28,006 bases of DNA from an uncultured Lachnospiraceae bacterium (GCA_910578845.1 CAJTSL010000049.1:1-28006), one strand, 5' to 3'. Positions 7,296 to 16,025 are shown, counted from the first letter of the stretch. Program-made: numbers and translations. Notes: generated by a model from the sequence alone, not told the origin.

Positions 7296-8699
7296 CTATT
7301 TCGCGCGGGCAAGTACGTCATCAATGCTTCCTGCATTCAGGAAATAGCTTTCAGGGATCTCATCATGCTTACCTTCTAATATTTCCTTGAATCCTCTGAT
7401 CGTCTCCGCGATCGGCACATATTTACCTACATATCCGGTAAACTGTTCTGCTACGAAGAACGGCTGGGATAAGAATCTCTGAATCTTTCTTGCACGGGAA
7501 ACAACCAGTTTATCCTCTTCCGAAAGTTCATCCATACCAAGGATTGCGATAATATCCTGCAATTCTTTATATTTCTGCAAAATTTCCTGCACGCCTCTTG
7601 CTACCTGATAATGATCCTCACCGACTACTCTAGGATCCAAAATCCTCGAAGTAGACTCTAACGGGTCAACCGCAGGATAAATACCAAGTTCCACAATAGA
7701 CCTTGACAAAACTGTTGTCGCATCCAAATGCGCGAAAGTTGTCGCAGGCGCAGGGTCCGTCAAGTCATCGGCCGGTACATATACTGCCTGTACTGAGGTG
7801 ATGGAACCATTTTTAGTAGATGTGATCCTCTCCTGCAATGCGCCCATTTCTGTCTGCAAAGTAGGCTGATACCCTACTGCGGAAGGCATACGTCCAAGCA
7901 AAGCAGAAACTTCAGAACCTGCCTGTGTGAAACGGAAAATATTATCAATAAATAACAATACATCCTTTCCACCTTTATCACGGAAATATTCCGCCATAGT
8001 AAGCCCTGTCAAGCCGACTCTCATTCTAGCTCCCGGCGGCTCGTTCATCTGTCCGAATACCATCGTCGTTTTATCAATAACGCCGGATTCTTTCATCTCG
8101 TAATACAGGTCATTACCTTCTCTTGTACGTTCCCCTACTCCGGTGAATACGGAATATCCGCCGTGCTCCGTCGCGATATTTCTAATCAGCTCCTGGATCA
8201 GTACCGTCTTGCCTACGCCGGCACCACCGAACAGACCGATTTTACCACCTTTCTGGTATGGGCATAACAGGTCAACAACCTTAATGCCGGTTTCAAACAT
8301 CTCTGTTTCCGTAGCCTGCTCCTCAAATTTCGGAGCTGCCCTATGAATTGGCTCAAAACTAACCTCTGTAGGCGCCGGTTTGTTATCAATGGGTTCTCCC
8401 AAAACATTGAACATACGCCCTAATGTATTCTCTCCAACGGGAACTGTAATCGGGGCGCCGGTCGCAATCGCTTCCATCCCTCTGACAAGCCCGTCTGTAG
8501 AACCCATGGCAATACATCTAACAGTATCGTCACCCAGATGCTGAGAAACTTCCACAATCAGTTCTGATCCATCCTTTAACGGGATCTTGATTGCATCGTT
8601 AATTTCAGGCAAACCGCCTTCAAAAAACTTAATGTCTAATACAGCGCCGATAATCTGAGTGAGCTTTCCGTGGCTTTCGCCCTTTTTCACTTCTGCCAT
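7296..8699 (-). CDS. atpD: F-type ATP synthase subunit beta (catalytic)
   Basis: 467 residues from the preferred start. The catalytic P-loop GGAGVGKT is at residues 158-165, followed by GERTREGNDLYYEM with the catalytic Glu/Arg pair near 190, and the DELSEED region near 390. The open frame extends 19 codons further upstream to 8756, but that would overlap the end of atpG. The ATG at 8699 begins MAEVKKGE and leaves 43 nt for a purine-rich leader (GGAAAGG, GAAAAG). Three beta subunits per F1 head carry the ATP-forming sites. All residues needed for activity are present. Confidence 0.97.
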   Translation of the reverse strand: MAEVKKGESHGKLTQIIGAVLDIKFFEGGLPEINDAIKIPLKDGSELIVEVSQHLGDDTVRCIAMGSTDGLVRGMEAIATGAPITVPVGENTLGRMFNVLGEPIDNKPAPTEVSFEPIHRAAPKFEEQATETEMFETGIKVVDLLCPYQKGGKIGLFGGAGVGKTVLIQELIRNIATEHGGYSVFTGVGERTREGNDLYYEMKESGVIDKTTMVFGQMNEPPGARMRVGLTGLTMAEYFRDKGGKDVLLFIDNIFRFTQAGSEVSALLGRMPSAVGYQPTLQTEMGALQERITSTKNGSITSVQAVYVPADDLTDPAPATTFAHLDATTVLSRSIVELGIYPAVDPLESTSRILDPRVVGEDHYQVARGVQEILQKYKELQDIIAILGMDELSEEDKLVVSRARKIQRFLSQPFFVAEQFTGYVGKYVPIAETIRGFKEILEGKHDEIPESYFLNAGSIDDVLARAK

Positions 8700-8742
8700 C
8701 TTTTCTTTTTTTCCTTTCCATCTTTCAGAAGCGCCATCTCCG

Positions 8743-9606
8743 TTAAGAAATGGCATTTGCTCCTGCGATAATTTCAGTTAATTCCTGTGTAATAGAGCCT
8801 TGTCTAGCTCTGTTATACATCAGCGATAAGTGGTCTATCATTTCTTCAGCATTACTTGTTGCAGAATCCATTGCCTGCATTCTTGCACCGTTCTCACTGG
8901 CAACAGCTTCTATCAGGCCACCGTATATCAGACTGGTAACATATTTTGGAATAATCAAATCCAGCGCTTCATCATCATCCGGTTCAAAACTCATAAGCGC
9001 TTTACTATCCTTATCCTGTGCTGTTTCTGTCTGCTTCTCCGGTTCTACCGGAAGAAGCTTTAACAGTGTAGGCTCATGTACTACCGTATTCTTAAATCCG
9101 GTATAGGCAAGATAGATTTCTCCGACTTCCCCTTTGGCGTACGCTTCCAGTACCCGGGAGCTAAGCGCCATCGCATCAACATAGAGCGGTTCTTCGATAA
9201 TGTCAGAGTCTTCCTCCACAATCTCATAACCGTAACGGTTTAATGCGTCCTTACCTTTTTTACCTACTGCATAGATCCGCAAGTCTTCTTTGTTAAATCC
9301 GCCTTGCGTAACCAATTTCACAACATTGGAGTTATATCCGCCGGCAAGCCCTCTGTTAGACGTTATAACAATGACTGCCTTTTTCGTAGAATCTCCGCCA
9401 CGAAGGTATGGATGATTTAAATTGCCTGATTTTGCCAATACAGAAGTCACCGTCTCATACATACATTTAAAATATGCCTTCGACTGTTCTGCACGCTGTT
9501 TTGCTCTCTGCAGTTTAACAGTAGAAACAAGTTTCATTGCTTTGGTAATCTGCTGCGTACTTTGTATACTACCCTTACGCCTTTTAATGTCTCTCATCGA
9601 GGCCAT
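8743..9606 (-). CDS. atpG: F-type ATP synthase subunit gamma
   Basis: 287 residues from ATG 9606, giving the typical N-terminus MASMRDIKRRKGSIQSTQQITKAMKLVSTVKLQ. The C-terminal coiled-coil helix shows ATSNAEEMIDHLSLMYNRARQGSITQELTEI, the strongly conserved gamma signature. An in-frame GTG at 9627 is possible but lies within the ribosome-binding region; GGAAGGTGA is 5-6 nt before the ATG, which decides the start. Gamma is the rotor shaft linking the c-ring to the alpha3beta3 head. It sits between atpA and atpD as in the standard bacterial operon. Confidence 0.96.
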   Translation of the reverse strand: MASMRDIKRRKGSIQSTQQITKAMKLVSTVKLQRAKQRAEQSKAYFKCMYETVTSVLAKSGNLNHPYLRGGDSTKKAVIVITSNRGLAGGYNSNVVKLVTQGGFNKEDLRIYAVGKKGKDALNRYGYEIVEEDSDIIEEPLYVDAMALSSRVLEAYAKGEVGEIYLAYTGFKNTVVHEPTLLKLLPVEPEKQTETAQDKDSKALMSFEPDDDEALDLIIPKYVTSLIYGGLIEAVASENGARMQAMDSATSNAEEMIDHLSLMYNRARQGSITQELTEIIAGANAIS

Positions 9607-9672
9607 AGCGTCACCTTCCACTTCCACCTAAACTCTGTTTAGGTTTTCTACTAACTGGATCCCGGACCCAGA

Positions 9673-11178
9673 TTATTTAAACTGCGCTTTGAACTCCTCA
9701 ATCGCTTTTCTAAGCGTGCTTTCCGTTTCTTTGGAAATCACTTTTTCAGATGCAATGGAATTCGGGATTTCCGGATACTTAGTATCCAGGAATTCAAAAA
9801 ACTCTGTTTCAAACCTGGTGATGTTCTCTACCGGAACATCCAGGAGATATTTATTCGTTGCAGCAAAGATAATGATGACCTGATATTGTACAGGCATCGG
9901 TTTATATTGAGGCTGTTTCAGGATTTCCTTAATTCTTTCACCCTGCGCAAGCTTCTCTTTCGTATCGGCATCCAATTCAGAACCAAACTGTGAGAATGCT
10001 GCCAGCTCGCGATACTGTGCAAGTTCCACACGGATCGGCGCTGCAATGGATTTCATTGCCTTAATCTGCGCTGCGCCACCTACACGCGATACAGACAGAC
10101 CGGCATTGACAGCAGGCCTGAAACCGGAATTGAACATCTCTGTCTCCAGATAGATCTGACCATCTGTAATTGAAATAACGTTTGTCGGAATATAGGCTGA
10201 TACGTCGCCCGCCTGCGTCTCAATGATCGGCAAAGCAGTTAAGGATCCTCCGCCATATTCATCGCTCATTCGTGCCGCACGCTCTAATAATCTGGAATGC
10301 AGATAGAAGACATCACCCGGATAAGCTTCACGCCCCGGCGGTCTTCTCAGCAGCAAGGAGAGTGTACGGTATGCAACAGCATGCTTGCTCAAATCGTCAT
10401 ATACGACAAGGACATCTTCTCCGTTCTCCATCCACTCTTCCCCAATGGCACATCCCGAGTATGGCGCGATATACTGTAACGGAGCAAGCTCACTTGCTGA
10501 AGCGGCAACTACGGTCGTATAGCTCATAGCGCCAAATTCAGTCAATGTCTTTACAATTGACGCAACCGTAGATGCTTTCTGTCCGATTGCAACGTAAATA
10601 CATTTTACGCCCTGTCCCTTCTGGTTGATAATCGTATCAATCGCGATCGCAGTCTTACCGGTCTGTCTGTCACCGATAATCAGCTCTCTTTGTCCTCTTC
10701 CAATCGGCACCATGGAGTCTATCGCCTTGATACCTGTCTGTAGCGGTGTATCAACTGATTTTCTTGTGATAACGCCAGACGCAACTCTTTCAATCTTACG
10801 ATATTTGTCAGTCTGAATCGGTCCCTTGCCATCTATAGGCATTCCCAGGGCATTGATGACACGTCCTAACATGCAGTCACCGACCGGTACCTCTACTACC
10901 CTGCCTGTTGTTTTTACAATATCGCCTTCGTTGATATTGTTCTGACTTCCTAGAAGTACAGCGCCAACATTATCTTCCTCAAGGTTAAGCACCATGCCGT
11001 AAACATCGCCGGGGAACTCTAACAATTCGCCCTGCATCGCATTTTCCAGTCCGTGCACACGAGCAATACCGTCTGCGACCTGGATAACCGTACCAACATC
11101 CGATACTTCCAGCGCAGAAGAATATCTCTTAATTTGATCCTTAATGACTGAACTAATCTCTTCTGGTCTTAAATTCAT
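9673..11178 (-). CDS. atpA: F-type ATP synthase subunit alpha
   Basis: 501 residues. The nucleotide-binding P-loop is GDRQTGKT (169-176). It also has the alpha family features MNLRPEEISSVIKDQI at the N-terminus and ALPIIETQAGDVSAYIPTNVISITDGQI with the conserved Arg-containing region that follows (SVSRVGGAAQIKAMK). Alpha holds the non-catalytic nucleotide sites and supplies the arginine finger to the beta sites. AAAGGTG lies about 10 nt before the ATG. The gene starts 37 nt after atpH and precedes atpG by about 65 nt. Confidence 0.97.
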   Translation of the reverse strand: MNLRPEEISSVIKDQIKRYSSALEVSDVGTVIQVADGIARVHGLENAMQGELLEFPGDVYGMVLNLEEDNVGAVLLGSQNNINEGDIVKTTGRVVEVPVGDCMLGRVINALGMPIDGKGPIQTDKYRKIERVASGVITRKSVDTPLQTGIKAIDSMVPIGRGQRELIIGDRQTGKTAIAIDTIINQKGQGVKCIYVAIGQKASTVASIVKTLTEFGAMSYTTVVAASASELAPLQYIAPYSGCAIGEEWMENGEDVLVVYDDLSKHAVAYRTLSLLLRRPPGREAYPGDVFYLHSRLLERAARMSDEYGGGSLTALPIIETQAGDVSAYIPTNVISITDGQIYLETEMFNSGFRPAVNAGLSVSRVGGAAQIKAMKSIAAPIRVELAQYRELAAFSQFGSELDADTKEKLAQGERIKEILKQPQYKPMPVQYQVIIIFAATNKYLLDVPVENITRFETEFFEFLDTKYPEIPNSIASEKVISKETESTLRKAIEEFKAQFK

Positions 11179-11215
11179 GGATCATTCGCACCTTTCTTTT
11201 TGAATTTCATTCTTA

Positions 11216-11761
11216 TTAAATCTGGACTTTCAATAAGTCTTTCTGCAGTTCGTTCAGTTTCGTACTGATACTGCTGTCTACTACCCTATCCCCGATACGG
11301 ATCACCATACCGCCGATTAAAGCAGCATTCAATTCATAATTCATTTCCATTGACTTATAGTTTGTCGTATCAAGCAATTTCTGCTCGATCTTCTTACATT
11401 GTTCTTCTCTCAGAGGCACTGCTGTTGTCACAGTAGCAACACCGATTCCTTTATATTTCTTTACTTCGGAAAGGAAATATGAAAGAATCTCATCTATTTC
11501 CTGATAGCGGTCCTTGGAGATGATAATCGTCAGGAATCCAAGCAGTTCATCCGAAACTCTTCCTTTGAAAACATCCGTGACAACTTGAAGCTTCTCGTCT
11601 TTATTAATTTTCGGATGCGTCATCAGTTTGCCAAATTCATCATTTTCTTTCAGCACTGCCTGAAGCACCCCGATCTCCTTAAGAAGGCTGTCTACTTTGT
11701 TTTCCTCTACTGCAAGTTCAAATAACGCGTCTCCATATGTTTTTGAAATTAGCTTAGCCAT
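11216..11761 (-). CDS. atpH: F-type ATP synthase subunit delta (OSCP)
   Basis: 181 residues, the usual length. The N-terminal helical bundle starts MAKLISKTYGDALFELAVEENK, and the C-terminal part has the conserved NYELNAALIGGMVIRIGDRVVDSSISTKLNELQKDL signature of delta/OSCP. It joins the peripheral stalk b subunits to the top of the F1 head. The start overlaps the last 13 nt of atpF, indicating translational coupling that helps keep b and delta in balance. Confidence 0.95.
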   Translation of the reverse strand: MAKLISKTYGDALFELAVEENKVDSLLKEIGVLQAVLKENDEFGKLMTHPKINKDEKLQVVTDVFKGRVSDELLGFLTIIISKDRYQEIDEILSYFLSEVKKYKGIGVATVTTAVPLREEQCKKIEQKLLDTTNYKSMEMNYELNAALIGGMVIRIGDRVVDSSISTKLNELQKDLLKVQI

Positions 11762-12312
11762 GTGCTATCACCCATTTCTTTTAGCGTTTCCTCGATCAGA
11801 CTGTCCTGTACAGTTGTATCAATCGCCGCATTTACAACCTTTCCTGCCATCAAAGATGCCAATACTACCATCTCTCGCTTCACTTCATCAGCCGCTTTCT
11901 TCTTCTCGAGTTCGGCTTCCACATTAGCCCGCTCAATAATCCTTGCCGCTTCTTCTTTTGCTTCCGCAACAATCTTACTTTCATTTGCTAATGCTTTCTT
12001 TCTCGCTTCGCTTAAGATGTTCTCCGCTTCCTTATCAATCTCTTTTAATCTGGACTCATATTCAGCCTTTAACGCTTTCGCGTCCGCCATGTCCTTAGCT
12101 GCATCATCAAGTTCGCCTTTGATTTTGTCCTGCCTCTTTTGGAGCATTTCCCTTACAGGATTAAATAACAGGTGCGATGCAATAAGGAATAACGCAAACA
12201 CTGCAATTATCATCAGGGTTGCGTCTGCAATCAACTGAAGGTCCAAGTCGAAAAGTCTCGGCTCCATCTGTGCCGATGCCAGTACCAGATTTGCTCTTAC
12301 TATTGTATTCAA
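11749..12312 (-). CDS. atpF: F-type ATP synthase subunit b
   Basis: 187 residues. One transmembrane helix (about 29-50, ADATLMIIAVFALFLIASHLL) is followed by NPVREMLQKRQDKI, the b-subunit signature, and a long charged coiled coil forming the peripheral stalk. The start is TTG at 12312: AAAGGAGG ends 8 nt before it, while the first in-frame ATG (Met16) has no ribosome-binding site and would cut the N-terminal tail. A TTG start could limit b synthesis relative to the abundant c subunit. The 3' end overlaps atpH by 13 nt. Confidence 0.94.
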   Translation of the reverse strand: MNTIVRANLVLASAQMEPRLFDLDLQLIADATLMIIAVFALFLIASHLLFNPVREMLQKRQDKIKGELDDAAKDMADAKALKAEYESRLKEIDKEAENILSEARKKALANESKIVAEAKEEAARIIERANVEAELEKKKAADEVKREMVVLASLMAGKVVNAAIDTTVQDSLIEETLKEMGDSTWLS

Positions 12313-12352
12313 GCCTTAAGCCTCCTTTCTCCTTTTTATCATCCAGAGGCTC

Positions 12353-12607
12353 TTACGGTACCAGAGGTTTTACGAATAAGAGTAACATTGCAATTAACAG
12401 TCCGTACAAACCAGTTGTCTCAGCTACCGCCTGTCCTAAAAGCATTGTTGATGTAACATCTGACTTTGCTCCCGGGTTCCTACCAACAGCCGCTGCTGCA
12501 TGTCCTGCTGCAATACCCTGCCCAACACCAGGCCCAATACCTGCGATTACTGCAAGGCCGGCTCCAATTGCTGAACATCCCAAGATAAAATTAGTGTTAA
12601 ATTCCAT
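12353..12607 (-). CDS. atpE: F-type ATP synthase subunit c, predicted Na+-binding
   Basis: 84 residues forming two transmembrane helices joined by the polar loop VGRNPGAK. The ion-binding carboxylate is Glu63 in the second helix (QAVAETTG). Gln30 in GPGVGQG and the Thr64-Thr65 pair after Glu63 correspond to Gln32, Ser66 and Thr67 of the Na+-translocating ring of Ilyobacter tartaricus, with Val61 at the backbone ligand position. This is known ligand chemistry; Na+ rather than H+ specificity here is inference, with Thr in place of Ser at 64. Its strong AAGGAGG suits a subunit needed in many copies. Confidence 0.95.
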   Translation of the reverse strand: MEFNTNFILGCSAIGAGLAVIAGIGPGVGQGIAAGHAAAAVGRNPGAKSDVTSTMLLGQAVAETTGLYGLLIAMLLLFVKPLVP

Positions 12608-12693
12608 TTTTTGTTTCCTCCTTCTAACTTGTCTTTCATCACTTACTTAAATTAATAGAATGTTATTTTTATATCATGTTATAAAGCAACATT

Positions 12694-13413
12694 TTATTCA
12701 GTTGTACAGGCATCTGTAATGTATGTCATCGTCAACATACAGAATACATAAGTCTGGATTGCTCCGGAGAACAAATCAAAATAAACATGAAGCGCCGCCG
12801 GCCATATGATCGCTATCTTCGATAACAATGCGTATACTAGCGCCATCATGACCGTACCTGACAACACATTCGCGAACAAACGCAGTGACAATGATATCGG
12901 CACGGCAACATCGCCTATGACATTGATCGGCGCCCAGATTGGCCACGGGTCACACAGTCCGGCAATAAAGCCTTTTACTTTCTGGTATCTTAGTTTATTA
13001 ACGAAAATTAATACAAACGTAATGATACCAAGTGGGAAAGTGACGCCATAATCCGCTGTAGGCGGCCGCAATCCGAACAGTCCGGAAATATTGCTCAACA
13101 AAATGAATATGAAAATTGTCGCAATATAATTTCGAAACTGGGGTGAAAATTTGCCCATGACACCACCTATCATCTTATCGAGCATCTCTACGACCATTTC
13201 TACAATATTCTGAAATGTTCCCGGCACTTCTGACGCCCGCTTGACAATCCTGTTAGCTGCAATACAGAACCCAATGATCACTAACATGACAATCAGCACA
13301 CAGACATGGGTTGTCGTAATCCAGACTGTCTGCCCGAACAGCTGATACGGAAATACGCCATGTACCATAAAATCAATATCTGCGGCCCCAGACATTAAAA
13401 CTCCCTGCCCCAT
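12694..13413 (-). CDS. atpB: F-type ATP synthase subunit a
   Basis: 239 residues with about five membrane helices. The essential Arg178 lies in SLSLRLFANVLSGTVMMAL, the helix that faces the c-ring and separates the two ion half-channels. NISGLFGLRPPTADYGVTFPLGI is also typical of subunit a. The start at 13413 is preceded by a near-perfect AAGGAGGTGA that overlaps the stop codon of the atpI-like gene, so ribosomes may pass directly from one to the next. Confidence 0.95.
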   Translation of the reverse strand: MGQGVLMSGAADIDFMVHGVFPYQLFGQTVWITTTHVCVLIVMLVIIGFCIAANRIVKRASEVPGTFQNIVEMVVEMLDKMIGGVMGKFSPQFRNYIATIFIFILLSNISGLFGLRPPTADYGVTFPLGIITFVLIFVNKLRYQKVKGFIAGLCDPWPIWAPINVIGDVAVPISLSLRLFANVLSGTVMMALVYALLSKIAIIWPAALHVYFDLFSGAIQTYVFCMLTMTYITDACTTE

Positions 13414-13425
13414 ACTCTCACCTCC

Positions 13426-13839
13426 TTATTCATTAGATTTCACTTCTAAAAATTTGGAACTAATTTTGTGGGTAAGCGGCTGCATATAGGCAGACACTTT
13501 CATTCCCATATAACCTAAAAAGGCAAAAAGCGGATTCGCAAATCCACTTACTGCAAGCAATGCCATGACTGCTACCAAGATAAAATAACGGAGCAGATAC
13601 TGCGTGCCGACAGTCTTAGTCGCATCTTTAGATGCCATATCTAAGCTTTTATCTATCGTCCACCACATATGGATGGCACCGATCACGGCAAGCACAGCCC
13701 CAATCCACAGTCCTATGCTATATTCCGGCTTGCGGGAAAAAAACAGGATAATGACCTGGCACAAAACGCCATAAAGAAAAATACCCAGACACAGATCAAA
13801 TAAAGTCGCATCAATTTTTATCTTCCTTTTTTCTCTCAT
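13426..13839 (-). CDS. AtpI-like membrane protein of the ATP synthase operon
   Basis: 137 residues with about four hydrophobic segments (FDLCLGIFLYGVLCQVIILFF; IGLWIGAVLAVIGAIHMWW; LLRYFILVAVMALLAVSGF; FAFLGYMGMKVSAYM). This topology, size and position directly upstream of atpB fit the ATP synthase subunit I family, which helps c-ring assembly in other bacteria. Sequence conservation in that family is low, so the call leans on context. It overlaps the preceding atpZ-like gene by 29 nt, suggesting coupled translation. Confidence 0.75.
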   Translation of the reverse strand: MREKRKIKIDATLFDLCLGIFLYGVLCQVIILFFSRKPEYSIGLWIGAVLAVIGAIHMWWTIDKSLDMASKDATKTVGTQYLLRYFILVAVMALLAVSGFANPLFAFLGYMGMKVSAYMQPLTHKISSKFLEVKSNE

Positions 13840-14098
13840 TTCTCTCTTCTTCCTGTCCGGCTTTCACATGTTTTCTAGTAACAGCAGGTTCTTCATAAAT
13901 TCTCCTCGCAAAGCGGAACACATTCCGAAACCCTGCTGCTGCTCCAATAAAAAAGAAAATGACGATCCAAAAAGATGTACCGCACTTATCATCTATATAC
14001 ATCCCGATAAAAGAACAGAGAAAAACAGGTACCAATATATTGATGCCAAATTGACTGATCATCATCAGTGAATGAAAGACACTTCGATTATATTTCAC
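13811..14098 (-). CDS. AtpZ-like small membrane protein, first gene of the atp operon
   Basis: 95 residues with two membrane helices, the second of form GTSFWIVIFFFIGAAAGFRNVFRFAR, the pattern of AtpZ/AtpI proteins found at the head of atp operons and linked in other species to assembly of the rotor or to Mg2+ transport. The tail is highly charged (EEERNERKKEDKN). The start is GTG at 14098: GAAGGGG lies 7 nt upstream. The earlier in-frame ATG at 14164 cannot be used because the promoter (-10 at 14132-14137) lies inside that extension. Confidence 0.8.
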   Translation of the reverse strand: MKYNRSVFHSLMMISQFGINILVPVFLCSFIGMYIDDKCGTSFWIVIFFFIGAAAGFRNVFRFARRIYEEPAVTRKHVKAGQEEERNERKKEDKN

Positions 14099-14131
14099 AC
14101 TTTTTCCCCTTCTCTTTTCTGAACAATCTAA

Positions 14132-14160
14132 ATTATAACCAGATTTGGGAACAATGTCCA
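14132..14160 (-). promoter_or_regulatory. Main promoter of the atp operon
   Basis: On the minus strand TGGACA (14160-14155) and a perfect TATAAT (14137-14132) are spaced by exactly 17 nt. Transcription would start near 14125 and give a leader of about 27 nt before the GTG at 14098. This is the strongest sigma-A match seen in the window and fits a highly expressed operon. Confidence 0.8.
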
Positions 14161-14190
14161 GCATATTTCACGAAATTGTATAGATTACCG

Positions 14191-14217
14191 TTGACTTTTC
14201 CTTCGTAGCAGTGTAAT
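14191..14217 (+). promoter_or_regulatory. Possible promoter for the DUF402 gene
   Basis: TTGACT (14191-14196) and TGTAAT (14212-14217) are well-matched hexamers but the spacer is only 15 nt; other AT-rich hexamers follow. It is divergent from the atp operon promoter and about 60 nt before the DUF402 start. Confidence 0.35.
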
Positions 14218-14275
14218 TATTATTATATAAGCTTTATCTTGTTAATATAGAAAATACATATACTGAGGAGGCGCC

Positions 14276-14776
14276 ATGCCAGCACCTACATTATACCGCA
14301 AAAGAATCATCCCCGAAGAGTGCATCCTGCTCAAAAACGACAAAGTCCTATATCAGGATGAACAGATCATTGTCACCGGCTGGGACACTTTGAAGCCCAA
14401 AAAGGAGCTGCATCATGGCTATTCTTGTTATTTCTTAAAAGAAGGTTATAAAATCAGCAAATTCTACCGCGCCGATAACTCTTTTCTTTTCTGGTACTGC
14501 GATATTGTGGAGCATGACTACGATCCTGAGACTAATACCTATGTCTTTACCGACCTGCTTGCCGATGTCATAGTCTATCCAGATGGCTTTGTGAAGGTCG
14601 TGGATCTTGATGAGCTCGTTATCGCGCGGAATGACCATCTCATATCAGAAGACACTTTGAAAAAATCCCTGCTTTGTTTAAGCAGCCTGTTAGAAGTCAT
14701 TTATTCTGGCGGGTTCCATGCATTGCAGGCTCCAATCGAAACAGAAATCGCTAAAATGCCCTGTCATACTATATGA
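14276..14776 (+). CDS. DUF402 family protein, possible nucleoside phosphatase-like
   Basis: 166 residues. The conserved DUF402 core reads YCDIVEHDYDPETNTYVFTDLLADVIVYPDG followed by VVDLDEL (residues about 74-113). The clustered aspartates and Glu match the metal-binding positions known in DUF402 nucleoside tri-/diphosphatases. Its true substrate is not shown by the sequence. The N-terminus has YRKRIIPEECILLKND. The start has AGGAGG 7 nt upstream. It is a single-gene unit, divergent from the atp operon, and its stop codon lies within its own terminator stem. Confidence 0.75.
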   Translation: MPAPTLYRKRIIPEECILLKNDKVLYQDEQIIVTGWDTLKPKKELHHGYSCYFLKEGYKISKFYRADNSFLFWYCDIVEHDYDPETNTYVFTDLLADVIVYPDGFVKVVDLDELVIARNDHLISEDTLKKSLLCLSSLLEVIYSGGFHALQAPIETEIAKMPCHTI

Positions 14777-14792
14777 CAAGGCATTTCGTTTT
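14754..14792 (+). terminator. Terminator of the DUF402 gene, possibly bidirectional
   Basis: AAATGCC (14754-14760) pairs with GGCATTT (14780-14786), and TGTCAT with ATGACA, with a single C/A mismatch between the two blocks and a 5-nt loop; CGTTTT follows. The stop codon TGA at 14774-14776 is part of the stem. The minus-strand wall-hydrolase gene ends at 14826, so it may also use this stem. Confidence 0.65.
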
Positions 14793-14825
14793 ATGAACTC
14801 CATTCTATCAGAATCTGTTATAAAC

Positions 14826-16025
14826 TTAGTAGAAAATATGTCCGCCTATCCGGTAACGCGGCGTAATCCCATCAACAGGCGTCCGGAAATAAACGCAATT
14901 CCCAACCGTTGTTGTTCCCGCCATCACCTCATCCGCGGCCTGATAACAGCTTGACGTCGCTCTTCCTTCCGCAAGCGCCAAAGCAAGCCTTCCGCTCGCT
15001 ACCGGCGAGAACTGCCCGGATTGATAAATAACACCCACTATTGTATCTGGGTAAACAGAACTCAGCACTCTGTTAATGACGACCGAACCGACTGCTACCT
15101 GACCGACATATGGTTCGCCGCCCGCCTCACAGTAAATCAGGTTGGCAAGCAAATATCTGTCGCCTTCCGCGAAGCTTACTTCTGAAATATCCCGCCAGCT
15201 CGACTGTGCAGCAAGTTCCGCCATGCGCAGCTCTTCCGCTAACTTCGCCCGCAGCGCCGACAGGTTCTCTTCCTGTTCTTTGATCTTTTGTTCATAAGCA
15301 AGCGCCGCTGCTTCTGCATCAGAAATCTGGTTGGAAGTTGCAGCGAGAGAGTTGCTCGCCTGGCTGACTAAGCCAGATACACGGCTCTGCTCCGCCACTA
15401 CCTGTACTTTATAAGTATCCAGCTCATTCATATCTACTTCAAGCTGTGCCATCGCTGCATCTAACTGCGCCGCCATATCCTCTATTTCAGCCTGTATTTC
15501 CTTATATTCTTCCAGGACTCTTTTCTCATAGGCCGACAACTGTTCAATATAATCATTCCGGTTGATCAGCTCGGCAAGGCTTCCCGCCGACAGCAGCATT
15601 TCCAGATAAAGGTAGTCGCTTTGCTCATACATGAATTTAATCTGCATCTTCATATTTTCATAATGAGCGTCTTTCACTGCGATTGCTTCTTCCAAATCCT
15701 TGTTCGTCTGCTCTATCATTTCATTGGTCTCTGCAATTTCCGCTTCCTTATCCGCGATTTTCTGCTCTAATTCACTCAGATGGCTGCTGACTTGGGATAA
15801 CTCTGTATTCAGATTAGATAATGTGCCCTCCAGCGAATCTTTCTGTTCATTCAGATTATCAAGGTTTTCCTTCGTTGTCTCAAGCTGGTCCTCCGTCTCC
15901 TCCTTCTGATGCTCCGCCTCCTCAATTTGCCGTCTCGTTTCCTCTGTTGCGTGAACGGAGACTTGCAGCATCACAATCAGCAACACAAAAAGCAGCAAGG
16001 CCGCCGCATTTCGTCTGAATTTCAT
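14826..16025 (-). CDS. Secreted cell-wall hydrolase: coiled-coil stalk plus SleB-type domain
   Basis: 399 residues. A signal peptide (MKFRRNAAALLLFVLLIVMLQ, likely cut after VHA near residue 26) is followed by about 250 residues of heptad-rich coiled coil similar in style to PcsB/EnvC-type stalks. A C-terminal Hydrolase_2/SleB domain then carries the catalytic-site motif LIYCEAGGEP, the VGSVVINRVLS helix and QFSPV. SleB-type enzymes are lytic enzymes acting on peptidoglycan, notably spore cortex; a vegetative role is also possible. The ATG at 16025 has GGAGG 6 nt before it; the GTG at 16037 overlaps that site. It follows rpiB by 48 nt. Confidence 0.85.
   Translation of the reverse strand: MKFRRNAAALLLFVLLIVMLQVSVHATEETRRQIEEAEHQKEETEDQLETTKENLDNLNEQKDSLEGTLSNLNTELSQVSSHLSELEQKIADKEAEIAETNEMIEQTNKDLEEAIAVKDAHYENMKMQIKFMYEQSDYLYLEMLLSAGSLAELINRNDYIEQLSAYEKRVLEEYKEIQAEIEDMAAQLDAAMAQLEVDMNELDTYKVQVVAEQSRVSGLVSQASNSLAATSNQISDAEAAALAYEQKIKEQEENLSALRAKLAEELRMAELAAQSSWRDISEVSFAEGDRYLLANLIYCEAGGEPYVGQVAVGSVVINRVLSSVYPDTIVGVIYQSGQFSPVASGRLALALAEGRATSSCYQAADEVMAGTTTVGNCVYFRTPVDGITPRYRIGGHIFY

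Noticed and set aside
11762..12238. A 158-codon plus-strand frame antisense to atpF
   Set aside because: A Ser/Ala-rich shadow of the coiled-coil b subunit, with no ribosome-binding site. The same applies to the plus-strand frames over atpC, atpG, atpE and atpD.
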